Assembly (NCBI GenBank): GCA_003290165.1
Contig: QNQO01009139.1
Coordinates: 37,622 to 101,621 of the forward strand
Length of the DNA: 64,000 bases
Direction of reading: 5' to 3'
Source: Berberis thunbergii
Taxonomy: Eukaryota; Streptophyta; Magnoliopsida; Ranunculales; Berberidaceae
Every line of letters begins with the position of its first letter. The first letter of the stretch is position 1. Below are positions 22,263 through 33,754 of this stretch, piece after piece. The notes beneath the pieces are model-generated. The model worked only from the letters and a program-made list of their open reading frames with translations, was not told the DNA's origin and did not search any database. Made by a program: the position numbers and the translations under genes.

Positions 22263-22733
22263 TGTCACGCCCAAACCCGCCACGGGCATCGCAACGTGTC
22301 GATGCGTGAACTAACCAGTAATACAGGTGAATCGTAACCGGCCACAACATCATAATATACACATTCTTGATACGAGAATCAAACAGAAATAAAAACTACG
22401 ATAAAATTTGAACAAAATAAGTATATTTGATTCACCTCGCTAGAGTCATAGCGACAAAACCAATATACAAACATCTAGTATAACAAGATAGCACACCTGA
22501 TAATACAAAGGAAGCAAAACATACCCGTACAGGGTGGACACGACCAAACAACACAAAACGCGCCTACAACGGAAAACTGGCCCAAGCGCCACGATCAGCA
22601 GGAACGCCAACACTGCCTGCACTCCGATAGAAGCACACCCCTTGTAGGGCCAGCAAAGCACAAAGCTAGTTGGTGAGAGCGAATTAAAGACAAATAACAG
22701 AACATAATGCGGAAAAATAGAAAGCACACAATA
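22263..22733 (-). repeat. Truncated 5' LTR of the chromovirus
   Basis: Aligns with 4213-4683 from TGTCACGCCC to about cacacaata, with many substitutions and small indels. Similarity is then lost although the left LTR continues for nearly 2 kb. The minus-strand U3 part, which carries the promoter, is therefore missing. A later deletion is the simplest explanation; this would also have removed the target duplication. Confidence 0.78.
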
Positions 22734-22734
22734 G

Positions 22735-25700
22735 GGGGATTGAACATAATGCGGGTAAAAAGCTACTCAAAATAAACGTGTTTTCATTAACAGTTGAAAT
22801 GATGTACAAAATCAACTCCTCATCAAGAAGGGTACAAATATAGGGGAACTAAGCTTGGCAGGAGAAGAAGCATGAGTTACGTTTGTACGTGTCTCAATCT
22901 GAGTGCCATAATCCGACTCGCCCTCTTCTTCTGATGACGCGGAGACCATTCTGAAGTCGAAATAAGACATCTTCTCGTAATAAGCTAGGTCTCATTCTGG
23001 ATGCTCTTCCTTAATTAGCGCAAGAAATTCTAATCTCCCATGCACAACCCAACGGAATTCACACTTGCCTTGCGCCTTGAGAAGTTATTCCTCGCACACC
23101 TTTGATTCAGCAAGTTCACGCTCCAGCAGCTCCAGCTTGCCGGTCAGTGCATTAACCTGAGATTGTTCCATAGCCAGGCTACTCTAAACTGCGTTATGCT
23201 CATGTTGCTCCAAGAGAAGTTGGTCCTCAGCCTTCCTCGCTTCCCGAGCATTGAATTCCACGTCGGCCTCTAACAGCTATCTTTGGGCAACCCATTCAGA
23301 CTCCTTCAAGGTGTTCTCCTCAACAAAAAACTATAATTCAAAGCGCATCTTAGCCGCAACTTCCAGATCAAGGCAGACCAGGTTCAACTCTTACCTGAAC
23401 CTGTCTCACGCGGACACCGCCTATGCTAAATTAGACTCAAGGGATTCAAATCAAACCCTTTGAGTCTCGGCATCAACGACTGATTGTTCCTACCTCCTCT
23501 CCTCAATCTGCTTTCTCAGCAACTCATTCTTGAAAAGTGCATCAGAATACAACTTCTGCATATTCGAGAAGACAAACACCATGGTGTATACCCTCTTTCG
23601 AGCCACCTCAACTTTTTTCCAAAGACAACCACCTGGCTCAAGTGGGACATCCCCAGCATAAGGTGCTTCAAACCCTTATCCATTCGCACTTCCAGCGTAT
23701 CCTCCTTGGGCTTTGAAGCGTGGTCCATCAGCTAGCTGTAACGCTTGCTTATGTGCTTCCTCGAAGCATAGTCAACGTCAATCTCCTAGTGCTCGGTCTG
23801 GTTGCTCATCTTCACTATGTCCAGAGCAAACAAAGTCATCCACGCATCCGGATGGAACTCTCTCGGACAATGTTCTAAAAAATGCTAGACGATGAGCGAA
23901 CGGCGAGCAGGGGACTAGTGCCCAAAGGACTAGGCGGAGGCCTAGGCAGTTATTTATTTATTTATTATAATTTATAATTTATGAAAATTCAGCATAATAG
24001 CATATAAATTACTTCCAATTCAACACCAAAATACATATGCAAAATGTATAAGAAATATAGAATCTTAATTTTTTATTTTTTCCGAACTGAAAGTATAATA
24101 ATAATAATAAAAACCTGCCTAGGAGGCCGCCTAGGCCTTTTTTTAGAACACTGCTCCGAATGCGGAATCACGCCAGCACTGCCCTTTGTAGTCACCATAG
24201 CACCTGGGCCTTCATCCACGACCTTCCCTTTGTCACTAGCAGTTTACCCTTTATTGCGAGTCAACTCTGCGAAATCCAAAGGAAGAGTAGGAAGCGAATT
24301 GTCCAACGGACCCTCCATACCTTAATATGCAACCTGAAGCGATATGGGGAACAATGTGGACTACAAGAGGGATGGCCCATGCTGCCATGGCCACTGTCAG
24401 ATGATCCACCAGCAAAACGATTGAACTCTGGGACCTCAGGCGAATCCTCATTAAAACCTTCCTGTAAAACAATTTTGGATTGGTCAGCACCAGTAGAAGC
24501 TACCACAGCAGCCAACATCAACTTCTTGCTCAAAGCTTCAACTTGTTCGGTACTCAACTTTGACGCATCATCAACCCCCGTTAATCGCAGGTGGTCCTTC
24601 TTCAAGTCAGATACTTTGATTTTCGCCCTGGCAGGCTGGGAAGTTTCATGCTCCTCCCTCACTAGAGTAGATCGTTTGGGAGTTGGCTTGGCCCCAAAAT
24701 GAGACTTCTTCGAGCCTATGAAGGAGGTAAATGTCTCAGAAAGCCCCTCTTGTCGGGCAAGGCAGTAGTCTTAACTTTGGAAGCCTTCCTCTTCCTGGAA
24801 GGGACTCCACCTTCAGAGTTAACCTTTGGCGCTCTGTAAATAGTGGAGGTTTCATGCCAGCTGGCCCACAGTCCACTGCGATTGAAGTTAGTAGGACAGA
24901 TAACGTCCTCTACCACATCCACGACATGTCGTTGAATGCCTTCATAGTGACTTGCTCCTCTAGAGAAAGAGTAGTAGGGATTCTCGCTACAAAGAGACAC
25001 ATGCGATGTTCAGTATACAATCGATGCAACAAAATCAAAGGGTGAAAACTATACTTACGAAGTAACTTGAACTCCACTCAAGAGGACGACTATTGAACTC
25101 AAAGTACTTCGATTCCGAAAGAGCCAAGAAGCAGCATTTCTGCTAGAATTTGAAGTCATCCAGAAATTTCCCAAAGCAAGCCGACAATGTCATCTTGCAA
25201 ATAGCGTGATCATTCAATCGAGGGGAAGTCAACAACTGGATCACCCTCGGAGCCATGCAGACACCAACATCCTTCACCCTTATCAATATGAGAAGGATAA
25301 TCCAATACCCATTGGGTACCAACTGGGCAGGAAGGATTCCAAGAAAATCCTGGAAGAAGACCCAGATCTCATCAAGAACAGGAAAATGGACTCCAGTTTG
25401 AAGTATCCCATGGTGCAAACAGACGAACCCTTCTGGAGGAAACATCGACGTCTGATCATCATTTAGGGTACAAAATGGTAATTCTTCAAAGACCCCGAAT
25501 GTCTTTCGGATAGCAGCAAGGCCCGATTCGGAAATCGACCTATCTTCAAAGAACTGGAGACCCTTGGCTAGAAGCTCATCATCAAGATGATTTTGGCAAG
25601 CCATGAAAAAGGGGACCAAACTTTCAGTCAAAAGACGAACATATTGAAGTCTTTCAAAACAAAGAAATTGAAGAGTCAATCTTTGCAAAAAGGGAAATCT

Positions 25701-25745
25701 AAACAAGGATTGGCTTACCACCTCTTCTCCACTGAACCGTCGCAC
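22735..25745 (-). pseudogene. Antisense extra ORF of the Tat-like element, broken
   Basis: Minus-strand coding relic. The N-terminal frame (25143-25745) contains PPEGFVCLHHGILQTGVHFP and LVPNGYWIILLIL, resembling the domain Pfam calls 'Putative gypsy type transposon' (PF04195). Next come basic low-complexity parts (24716-25000, PSRKRKASKVKTT) and 24261-24662 (KIKVSDLKKDHLRL, STEQVEALSKKLM). From about 23720 down to 22900 a frame full of coiled-coil sequence (KLELLERELAESK, EAREAR-like heptads) can be followed through several stops. Such antisense ORFs occur between pol and the 3' LTR in Tat elements; their function is unknown. A MITE interrupts it at 23868-24153. Confidence 0.72.
23868..24153. 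mobile_element. hAT-like MITE, 286 bp
   Basis: Ends are inverted: CAATGTTCTAAAAAATGC at 23868 against CAGTGTTCTAAAAAAAGGCC on the reverse strand from 24153. Subterminal GGCCTAGGCGG/GCCTAGGAGGCCGCC blocks and an AT-rich core with no ORF fit a common plant hAT MITE type. The flanking 8-mers ctctcgga and ctccgaat are only loosely similar, so the target duplication has decayed. It disrupts the antisense ORF. Confidence 0.65.
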
Positions 25746-25870
25746 GCTTAATTAATTAAGCACGTCGCTCAAGTAACGGTTCAAACTCAATCATCATGAG
25801 CATCATATCTTTTCAAGAAGTGACTTAGTGAACCGATTCGATGGCCCATTAACTCGGGGGGAGTAGCTAA
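25746..25870 (+). other. Tat-element 3' end with polypurine tract
   Basis: Spacer between the antisense ORF start and the 3' LTR. The purine tract GGGGGGAG at 25855-25862, eight bases before the LTR, is the likely plus-strand primer. No gene. Confidence 0.6.
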
Positions 25871-26562
25871 TGATACACAAAAACGTCATTTCTTTTACAT
25901 TATACATGTGTCATGATGATCTCGAGAAATAATAGGCCCAAACGTCAACCCAACTCTGATCCAACCCAAGCGGTTTCAAGCCTGCACAATGAAATCTATC
26001 AGACAGACCCAAATCATTACAGCCTGCTAAGTCCACACGTCTCACAACTATCATCAATACCCATAAGCCTTATTAAGGCAAGTACCTCTCGGGGATCAGC
26101 TTCAGACAGACAATACAACAACACTTTGCTTCTAACTAGGAAGCAAATACCAGAGTATACATCGCACATGGAAACTTCCATCTATGGACAACGCTCTGAT
26201 TGAGAATTATTTCCCTCGTATTTAGGAGCACAAGTCTAATAGGGAAATTTCCCTTCACAGCACAACTCCTAATTAGATAAGGATATCCACGAAGATCTTC
26301 TTCCCTAAACCACGTCACTGATGATCTGGTCGAACCAGGACTCCAACACTATAAATAAGACACGAGGTTGGTAAGCTAATAAAGTACTTACAAATTTTAT
26401 GTTTACAACATTACGCCTTCCTCAGATCCTTGTCCGACTTTAGCATCGGAGTGCCATCGGCCACCACAATGGTAGTTCGTTTCTCACGTGTGTTTCTTGT
26501 GCAAGTCAGCAAGTCAAGGTCAAGGAGGGAGCGAAAATTGATTGCATCAATAACCATCATCA
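25871..26562 (+). repeat. 3' LTR of the Tat-like element
   Basis: Begins TGATACACAAAAACG directly after the polypurine tract and can end at ...ACCATCATCA (26562), about 692 bp. It contains a TATA box TATAAATA at 26350-26357. At about 26430-26475 is the GACTTTAGCATCGGAG...CCATCGGCC sequence typical of the R/U5 region of Ogre/Tat LTRs. The right end is inferred from the CA terminus; no partner LTR is available. Confidence 0.72.
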
Positions 26563-26602
26563 GAAAGGAAGAAAAACAACTCTATGTTAAAGTGTCTCTC
26601 TA

Positions 26603-26611
26603 TTATGATGA
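26603..26611. repeat. Target-site duplication of the Pack-MULE (left)
   Basis: TTATGATGA, identical to 29543-29551. Confidence 0.92.
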
Positions 26612-26949
26612 GGGTTATTTACTTTTTAGCCCCATTATTTTGGGCAAATCCTTACTTGGACGCCATTAATTCATTTTATTCCGTCTAACACCTATTTTGA
26701 GTGTTGATTGTTAAGTCAATGAGTTTGACTACCATAAATTATTAGATGTTTTAAAATGCCTGAAACACCCTCACGTGTTAAGCACGTGATCAGTACCAAA
26801 CACAAACTGGTAGAATACTATGGGTGCCAGACGGTAAATTTTGGATTCTTATTTGTTTATCTCTTCCTCCTCATCTCTCTCTGTTACGCAACTACTGGCC
26901 GCCACCTTCATTTTCCTCCTTTCTCTGTTTTTGTTTTACAACATCTCAA

Positions 26950-28232
26950 TATAGCAATGGCATAATATTTCATATTGAATAAATGCCTCTAGCTAGGGGA
27001 TGGCACGATCCTTGTTGATACTTGTACGAACACAATTTTAAAGAGCTTTAGATTGAGTAAAAACATATCGAAATAGGTAAATACCTCTTAGGAGTTATGT
27101 TGGTGCATCCCAAAGTGTTTTTATACCTTCCTACACGCATCCACCAAAAAAGTGATCAATGATTTGCTCCCTTGAAGAGATAGAGTTCAATATCAAATAC
27201 AGTTTAATATCAAAATCTCTTATTTTTTCCCTGTTTCTATTGTTTTTCTTACAACCAAACATAATGAAATTTCTTTTTTTTTTTTTTTTGCATTTCATTG
27301 TGTATGTTGTTTATGTGGTGCATTCAAAGGCTGAGCTTGGGAACACATTAATCATGAAGAAAAAAAAAAACATTGGTTACTTATGCATTTGGAAGTTAAC
27401 TACCTTAAGTAGAAACCATATGACATGCTTTTGGTGATCCTTTGATACTAGCTGTCGAATAAATTTGAGCAAGTTTAGATACCTTCTATAAACTCTATGG
27501 ACATACAAATCTTAGATAATGACTTACTTGCGTGAATGTGTTAAACGTTCATATTAGTACATTGGAAGCCAGCGCGACTCATCAAACACAATAGATAAAC
27601 AATTGGGTATTGATGCATTTGAATGAAAAATGAGAAGAAGTAAGAAACATTTCACTTTGGAACCAAATGGCACAACACACCTATTCAATTTGATTTTATG
27701 AAAACTAGCTACTACAGCGTGTGCAAAATGTGTTCCTTACTAATCAGTTGGTTACATGTGGGAAGTACTGCAGCTAGGTTACATTGATTATAATCAACTA
27801 CAAAATTTGTTTTGTTATATTTCTATGAGACTACTTGTTGACTATTTTTGCCATGTTGATGGTAATTCCAATAACATACATCATCATCTAGTATGGATAT
27901 AACCAATACCAAACATTATTGGAGAACAAACCAATACCGAGGGTTACTGAAGAACAAACTGAAAATTCACGTAATCCATAACAGAAACTCTGAAACACAA
28001 TTCATAAGATTGTATTGATATATGAACCAATCAGCCAAACAGATCTTTAAATAATAATAAACTGGTAAACTTTCCTTCGAATTGTTTGCATAAACCTTTC
28101 TACAGAGCAAGAAATCCCAAACCCACGGCCAATTTCATTTTAAAAAAGCAAACTTGGCTACCCTAATTGCCAGTACCATGCTCCTATTATTCATCTTTGA
28201 CTATTTACTTTGTTGTTGTTGTGCAAACATGT
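26950..28232. other. Unrecognised left interior of the Pack-MULE
   Basis: AT-rich, with T- and A-runs at 27269-27290 and 27360-27370. The 92-codon + frame at 27159-27437 is hydrophobic low-complexity and not convincing. It may hold further captured sequence or the downstream flank of the transporter gene. Confidence 0.35.
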
Positions 28233-29270
28233 TTATGAGAATAACTTGTAAGTTGAGGCATTGAGAATGATCTGCTTAGCCTACCAATGGGTGATAAGAT
28301 CATCAACAAAAATCCTATAATGATACAAAACTGAAAATACACAAAGCCGAGAGTTATTTTCAGTTTCTTCATTTTTCCTAACAAGAACTAATGATTTGAA
28401 ACACGAAAACATATCCTTTTAACTTACCCAATTTGTCATCCATGGTAATCTGAATTTCCTAGGTTTTTTTTATTGTGAGACACATGATGCAAGGGAGCTT
28501 GAGGGGGGAGAGGCAAAGTTTTGTATTAATAACAATGAGTAAGCTATTATTTGAAAGAACATGAGATAGAGAAGACTTACAACATATGTTGTAGGGGGAA
28601 AAGCAAATCCTCCAAAGAACCTAAGAAGTCCTCCAAAGAAGGGGAAACGAATAGACACAAACATTGTAAATGTTGCTTAGAGAGAAGCGTAAGAAGAGTT
28701 AGATTTGAATTGGCATTAAGAAAAGCATAAATACTTTTGAAACCATGCACAAATGATATATGAAAACAATGGCATTGCTTACCAACATAAAAGTTTGTGA
28801 AACCAAACGAAAAGGAAGACCATGCATGCAATGAAACTTCTTAACCAACAAAGTTTCCAACATGTCGAACACTGACATTGCATAAATCTACATACGTAGA
28901 AAATTCAATTAACATTTGATAAAAATACTTGAAAATCTAGCTTCATGGTCATTATGTAAGAATATTCATGTTCAAGACTAACAACTCTATAAAATTTAGT
29001 ATCTATTGTAATACCTGATAGCTGCTGATTCAGTGGACAACAACAAACATGTTAGCCATCACAATTTACCAAGTAGGCTTCTCCAACAAAATGAGGATGT
29101 TATCTGAAACTTGGTATCCAAATGTATAGTATTTAATGAGTGCAACGGGGAAGTAACATAAAACAACAACACCCTCCCACATAGGTTTCTCAGGTGTTGA
29201 AGGGATTGTGCCTTGAATCTCCAAGACAACGTTATGTCTTGCGTAAGCAAATGCAACAGAGATAGGGGAA
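28233..29270 (-). pseudogene. Captured LHT-like amino acid transporter fragment, four exons
   Basis: Minus-strand exons with intact-looking splice sites. Exon A (about 29270-29015): [56 protein letters not shown]. Exon B (28887-28581) starts YAMSVFDMLETLLVKK and ends near PFFGGLLRFFGGFAF. Exon C (28497-28428): LPCIM... and LPWMTNW. Exon D (about 28330-28233): LLMILSPIG and YKLFS plus stop. These match the second half of plant lysine/histidine transporters (AAAP family), plasma-membrane H+-coupled amino acid importers. Stops after KPTW and VVVH, an 8-A run frameshift in exon C (28464-28471), a one-base shift in exon D and a short in-frame loss after MWEGVV show it is non-functional. Retained introns indicate DNA-level capture. 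Confidence 0.9.
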
Positions 29271-29542
29271 ATGAAAGGGACAGCTGGTGGTTGCGAAACA
29301 GATAGAGATGGGGGAGGAAAAGATAGACATATTAGAAGCCAAATTTTTTCCATTTGGTACGCACCGTATTCTAGCAATTCATGTTTGGTCTCCATCACGT
29401 GCTTGGCGTGAGAAGGTATTTCATACATTTCAAAACATCTGAAGTCAACCCATTGACTTAACAGTCAACACTCAAAATGGGTGTTATAAGGAATAAAAGG
29501 AATTAATAGCGCTCAAATTGGGGGCTAAAAGGTAAATAACCC

Positions 29543-29551
29543 TTATGATGA
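29543..29551. repeat. Target-site duplication of the Pack-MULE (right)
   Basis: TTATGATGA, identical to 26603-26611. Confidence 0.92.
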
Positions 29552-32304
29552 ACACAAAATAGAGGTGTCATCCAGACAAACAAAGGATCGAAACAACGTC
29601 AATTTGTTTTCATTTCATAATTGAACAAAAAGATTTACCCAAACTACTAAACCAAAGAACACCATGAAGATATGCATATGAAGGCGAAAACAAATGATTT
29701 TTAATAGCCATGTTCTGGGGTACCTATTGATTTTTGTTCTTAATCCAATCTAAATGTATAAACTATTTTTTTTTATTTCATCTTGAAATTTGTAGCGTTA
29801 AGTAATTAACTAACATTGTTTTCAATATCGAACCAATCAACAAATTTAGACAAAATAATAATGAAAAATTCTTGCTTGCTAGGGTTACAAATAAACACAA
29901 TGTGTGGTCGAGGTACCTCTGCATATTATAATTATTAAAATATTAAAAGAGAAACAACATAAATTTTTATTGATTTATTTTAACTACATAAACGCACGTT
30001 CAATTTCTTTTAACAAATTACATCAGAATCTGTCATTAGATGCAACAATTTCAAATCTTAAAAATCATGTTTCAACAATCGAGCCATTCAACAAATTTTG
30101 GAAAAAAAAATAATAAAAATACTTGTGTTCACATAGGGTTATCAAATCGCGAGGTACATTTGAACCTCATAAAGACCATCTAGATTGTGAATTTGTAGCT
30201 TAAATTTTGACATCATATAATAAAACAATTAAGTGAAACTCTCTATAAGATACCCATTTGGCCTTTATAATCTCTTTGAATCACAAACTAATAGAGGATG
30301 TTAGCGTCTTTGATTATTGAAAACAATTTTTACGTGCACCCTTTATCAAAACATGGATTTGTAGAACACTTGATTACTACATGACATATTAAATCTCTTT
30401 AATACTTTATCTTAAATTGACACAAAAATAATTTTATATTTATGAACGAAAATGTAATAATTAAAGAGAAATATATGTTGCAAATCAAGTTAAAGTCGGT
30501 TAGTTAGTTCGTTGTTAATTTTTAATTATAAGTTGAATTAAGACATGTATATATGAATGATATTAAGAGGTAACTGTGATGGCATAATATGTAAAAATTA
30601 TATATGCATTGTATAAAGCTTCATGTGTCTTCACGTAATAGACATATGCGGAGTCAGAGTTGAGTTGGCTTAGGCATGTGCTTGACACATATCAAAAGTT
30701 AGGCAATCCAAGACCTAACATCACGGATGGACCGGGCAATATTTTTGTCTAACAATGAAAAGTAAGAAATAAAGTACGAAACAATGTATTCTACCAAAAT
30801 AGTAGATGAGATAAAAATAATAAAAGACGCAAATCAAAGCCAAACATCAATAAGGATGAGAAAACAATCAATCTAGTAACAAAAATCAAAGATTTATGCT
30901 GAATAATCAAACTTTATGAATGTAGAAGGATCATCTAACACAAGAAAACATGAGACAAAAATAAAGTGTTTTTAAACTATACAATAGTCTTCCAATGACC
31001 TTATTTTGAAGTGTGTTACTTATAAAAAAAAAGGAGCAATGGATTTTAGCAGATGAATGTGAGAACTGCTCGAGGTCTCAACCATAGCACATTAGGTTTA
31101 GATTCAAGGATATTATGAGTCATACATGTAATCGAGGCTAAAATATCTAACGTGAAATGTCAAAAGTGTCAGATTTCCAGATCAATGATCTATCCCTCAA
31201 TTGAAGTCTTACATGCTATAATTCACCTTGTGGGCTCTATACTTTGTAGGTCAATTCATAAAAGAGAAGTTATTATTGATGACTATAAATTACTTTACCA
31301 AGTTGGTGGAAGTCATGTTTCTAAATAAGATTATGAAATAATAAGTGATAAATTATTGTAATATGATATTCAATTTGATAGTTTGTTTTACAACATGTTG
31401 CTTTAAGAAAATAATGTATTAGTGTATTTTTCTTTCTCACATTTCTCTAATAAATTTTATGTTTTGACACTATATAGTTTTCTTAATTATACGTCGATTA
31501 TAGTTAAAAAATTATGAGTTAGGAATTAAATTTTTATTTATCAAACATTTCTATGAGACTAAGTAATCAAGAGCGAGATAATGGACATAAATTACGAGCC
31601 TTGCGAGCATCCAATGCACAACATATATTAAAATAATCTAAAACGAACTTCTTTGAGTGTGTATGATGCGATTATGTGCTAGTATAAGCAAACAACGATT
31701 CTCGATATCTCACTCTTTAAAATATAGCTAGATACCCTTTAAACTTTGCTTGACATTCCTTCCTATTTAACACACCCTAACATTTGTATTGATCTAAATT
31801 CCATGTGTATATATAAAAAAATCTTGCATTATGTTTCAAGCTTTGACTAATATTATCATGCTCGACCATAACTCACAACTTGTGCATTGCCACGTGTCTT
31901 GAAGAGGGAGATTAATAGACCTATTAAAATACCAATGAACATCCATACCCCAAATTCTAAGGTAATTTCTAATGAAATCTTAATAATGAATAATAGAAAA
32001 TAAAATGAAAATCATGACCATGGTCTGACTCTGATACAAAATATCTATCATAAATAAAATGATATTTTATTGTAGAAAGAGTGTATGTCCTAGCTCGCAG
32101 TGTTGGTGTTCATGGTTACAACTTAGTGAAAAAAATAATCCCAACTCTTTCTTGAGTCCCCCTAAACACAATCGTTTTAAAGTATCACATAACCCCTACC
32201 ATCACCTATTTGTCTTGAAGCTACTTCACTCTGATTATTTGACATTTGTTTGACAACTCTTTCTCAAATTTCTCTTGTGCCATCGACTCTCATAACATCA
32301 TCAC
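29552..32304. other. AT-rich intergenic DNA
   Basis: No gene or well-bounded element was found. A diverged direct duplication is visible between about 29815-29925 and 30040-30165, each with cgaaccaatcaacaaattt-like and cgaggtac blocks. ggtctgactctgatacaaa near 32021 resembles a degenerate initiator-Met PBS on the minus strand and may mark an old retroelement. Confidence 0.4.
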
Positions 32305-32719
32305 TGTAACACCCCTACTTTTCAAATAACAATAAATAATTTATGTTTCAAAAATTCAATTGAAATTTGTGCTCTAAATCTTCTTTTGTTTGACAGCTAG
32401 TATTTTTTCGAAATTCAGTTAACTGTCTTACCATCAGAATCTCGGGACGAGATTCCATTTAACGTGTGTATAATGTAACACCCCTAAATTTCATAAAGAT
32501 AATTTATTTTATTTTTAATTAAATAAAATAGGGTTACATTTAATTGAATGTGAATTTCGAAATTTAGGGTTTTATTTGGTGAGTTTAAAAGGGGGTTTTC
32601 AGAAGTTCAGTGGGGGCGAATAGCCATCCACCCTATAAAGAGAAAACCCTATTTTTTTTTCTTTTCTTTCTCCTTCTTCTTTTCCCCCTTTACGTTTTCT
32701 TCTTCAATGGCTTCTTCTT

Positions 32720-33236
32720 CAACAACAACAACCCTAAAAGACCTTCTTCACCTCGAATCGAAGTGCAAGACAACGGTGTCTTAGTGGACGAATCTCCACC
32801 TCAGAGCCCGTTTGACCCTTCCAAACGCAAAGGGTATATATCGTGGGATGATTATTTTATGGAGATTGCATTTTTATCGGCAGAGAGATCCAAGGACCCA
32901 AACAGGCAGGTAATTTGTTATGAAGTTTAGTTGATCAAAGTGCTTCAATTTGCATATTAGGTTTTAGAGTATGAATGGGGTTTATTTATTGTAGAAGATA
33001 ATTGCTTATAAGATAATTTCTTGTAAGATAATTGCTTATATTGTAGAAGAAACGGAATTGCAAAGATTATTATTCAGTCTGGTGTGTCTGAAGTGATCTA
33101 CTTTTTGGAAAAGAAAGTGAATGATTCAAACACTACTTATACCGCTTCTCACAAACTATTATCAATGGCTAAAATTAAGGTCAGGAAGCATCTGTCACAG
33201 ATGAAACAAATTTTACTAAAATTTGAAGAACCATAG
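32720..33236 (+). pseudogene. dCMP deaminase gene fragment (first and last exon pieces)
   Basis: The first piece ends in KGYISWDDYFMEIAFL and SAERSKDPNRQ, then a GT donor at 32910, matching the start of plant deoxycytidylate deaminase, which makes dUMP from dCMP for dTMP synthesis. The second piece (about 33042-33236) reads AKIIIQSGVSEVIYFLEKK, then ASHKLLSMAKIKVRKH and ends FEEP plus stop, the protein's C-terminus. The whole middle, including the zinc-binding HAE and PCxxC motifs, is absent: only about 130 bp separate the pieces. It cannot encode an enzyme. It lies inside an LTR, so it is read as captured DNA, not a resident gene. Confidence 0.85.
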
Positions 33237-33754
33237 CATTTTCACAGAGCTCACACTATCGGTATTTGTGTTAGCCATCCTTTTGTATTTGTAGCCATAT
33301 GTATAGATATTGTTATAATACCATGCCATTAATTTAAATGCCACTGAAAGATATGTCAGTGCATCATGTATATATATATGACATTATTATGCAACTTGCT
33401 ACTGGATATGCCTCTTGCATTTCCCCTTAATTATCGTTAGATTTATAAAATAAAATAAAATAAAAAAATTGATTACTGCCATTACATCAAGGAGGCGAAC
33501 TGAACAATGCTAAGTTTGTTATCAAGCCCCAATCCTAATTTCTGTTAACAAATTTCTACACCTACTGCCAAGGCTTGCATAATTTACCAGCTCATAGGAG
33601 ACTTGGTGGAAGTATTTGTACACAACAAGGACATATTATAAAATACAAGAAATAGAAATCGGTGCAAGATTTGATACAAATATTTGTTGGAACCACAACT
33701 CATTTTCAAATTCCATTTCCCTTTGCACATAGAATTTACACAAGATGTTTGTTT

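Larger units (their letters stand above)
4213..22733 (-). mobile_element. Tekay/Del-like chromovirus, decayed, hosting an Athila-like element
   Basis: Minus-strand Ty3/gypsy element with, in transcription order, a truncated 5' LTR (22733-22263), an initiator-Met PBS (22258-22245), gag (22111-21998, resuming 11225-10300), protease-RT-RNase H-integrase-chromodomain (10215-6715) and 3' LTR (6656-4213). Both LTRs end in TGTCACGCCC on the + strand. By eye the LTRs differ at about 18 of the first 200 positions, so this copy is old. Several stops and frameshifts make it non-functional. Only about 470 bp of the 5' LTR align, so the right end is truncated. Confidence 0.88.
1..26562 (+). mobile_element. 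Tat/Ogre-like Ty3/gypsy element, old, split by nested insertions
   Basis: Parts of one + strand element appear on both sides of a later insertion. On the left are a retropepsin-like remnant (295-825) and tandem repeats (2689-3340). On the right are an antisense extra ORF (22735-25745), a G-rich tract (25855-25863) and a 3' LTR (25871-26562). Antisense extra ORFs and tandem repeats between pol and the 3' LTR are known in Tat-lineage elements such as Grande and Ogre. The 5' LTR would lie left of the window. No RT, RNase H or integrase was recognised, so the pol core is deleted or decayed. That the two flanks belong to one copy is inferred from order and orientation. Confidence 0.65.
26612..29542 (-). 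mobile_element. Pack-MULE carrying an amino acid transporter gene fragment
   Basis: Both ends are GGGTTATTTAC... inverted repeats, imperfect over about 300 bp (26612-26930 against 29542-29265). They are bounded by a perfect 9-bp direct duplication TTATGATGA (26603-26611 and 29543-29551), the hallmark size for Mutator transposases. Length 2931 bp. No transposase is encoded. The minus strand of the right half is the 3' part of an LHT-type amino acid transporter gene with introns (28233-29270). Capture of host gene pieces between MULE ends defines a Pack-MULE. The left interior (26950-28230) was not recognised. Confidence 0.9.

Noticed and set aside
24160..24702. 180-codon plus-strand frame
   Set aside because: Antisense to the Tat extra ORF, whose minus-strand frame shows coiled-coil composition; the plus frame has no recognisable domain.
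32610..32930. A functional 106-codon gene from this frame
   Set aside because: The start lies in low-complexity LTR leader and only the end is deaminase-like; the catalytic exons are missing.
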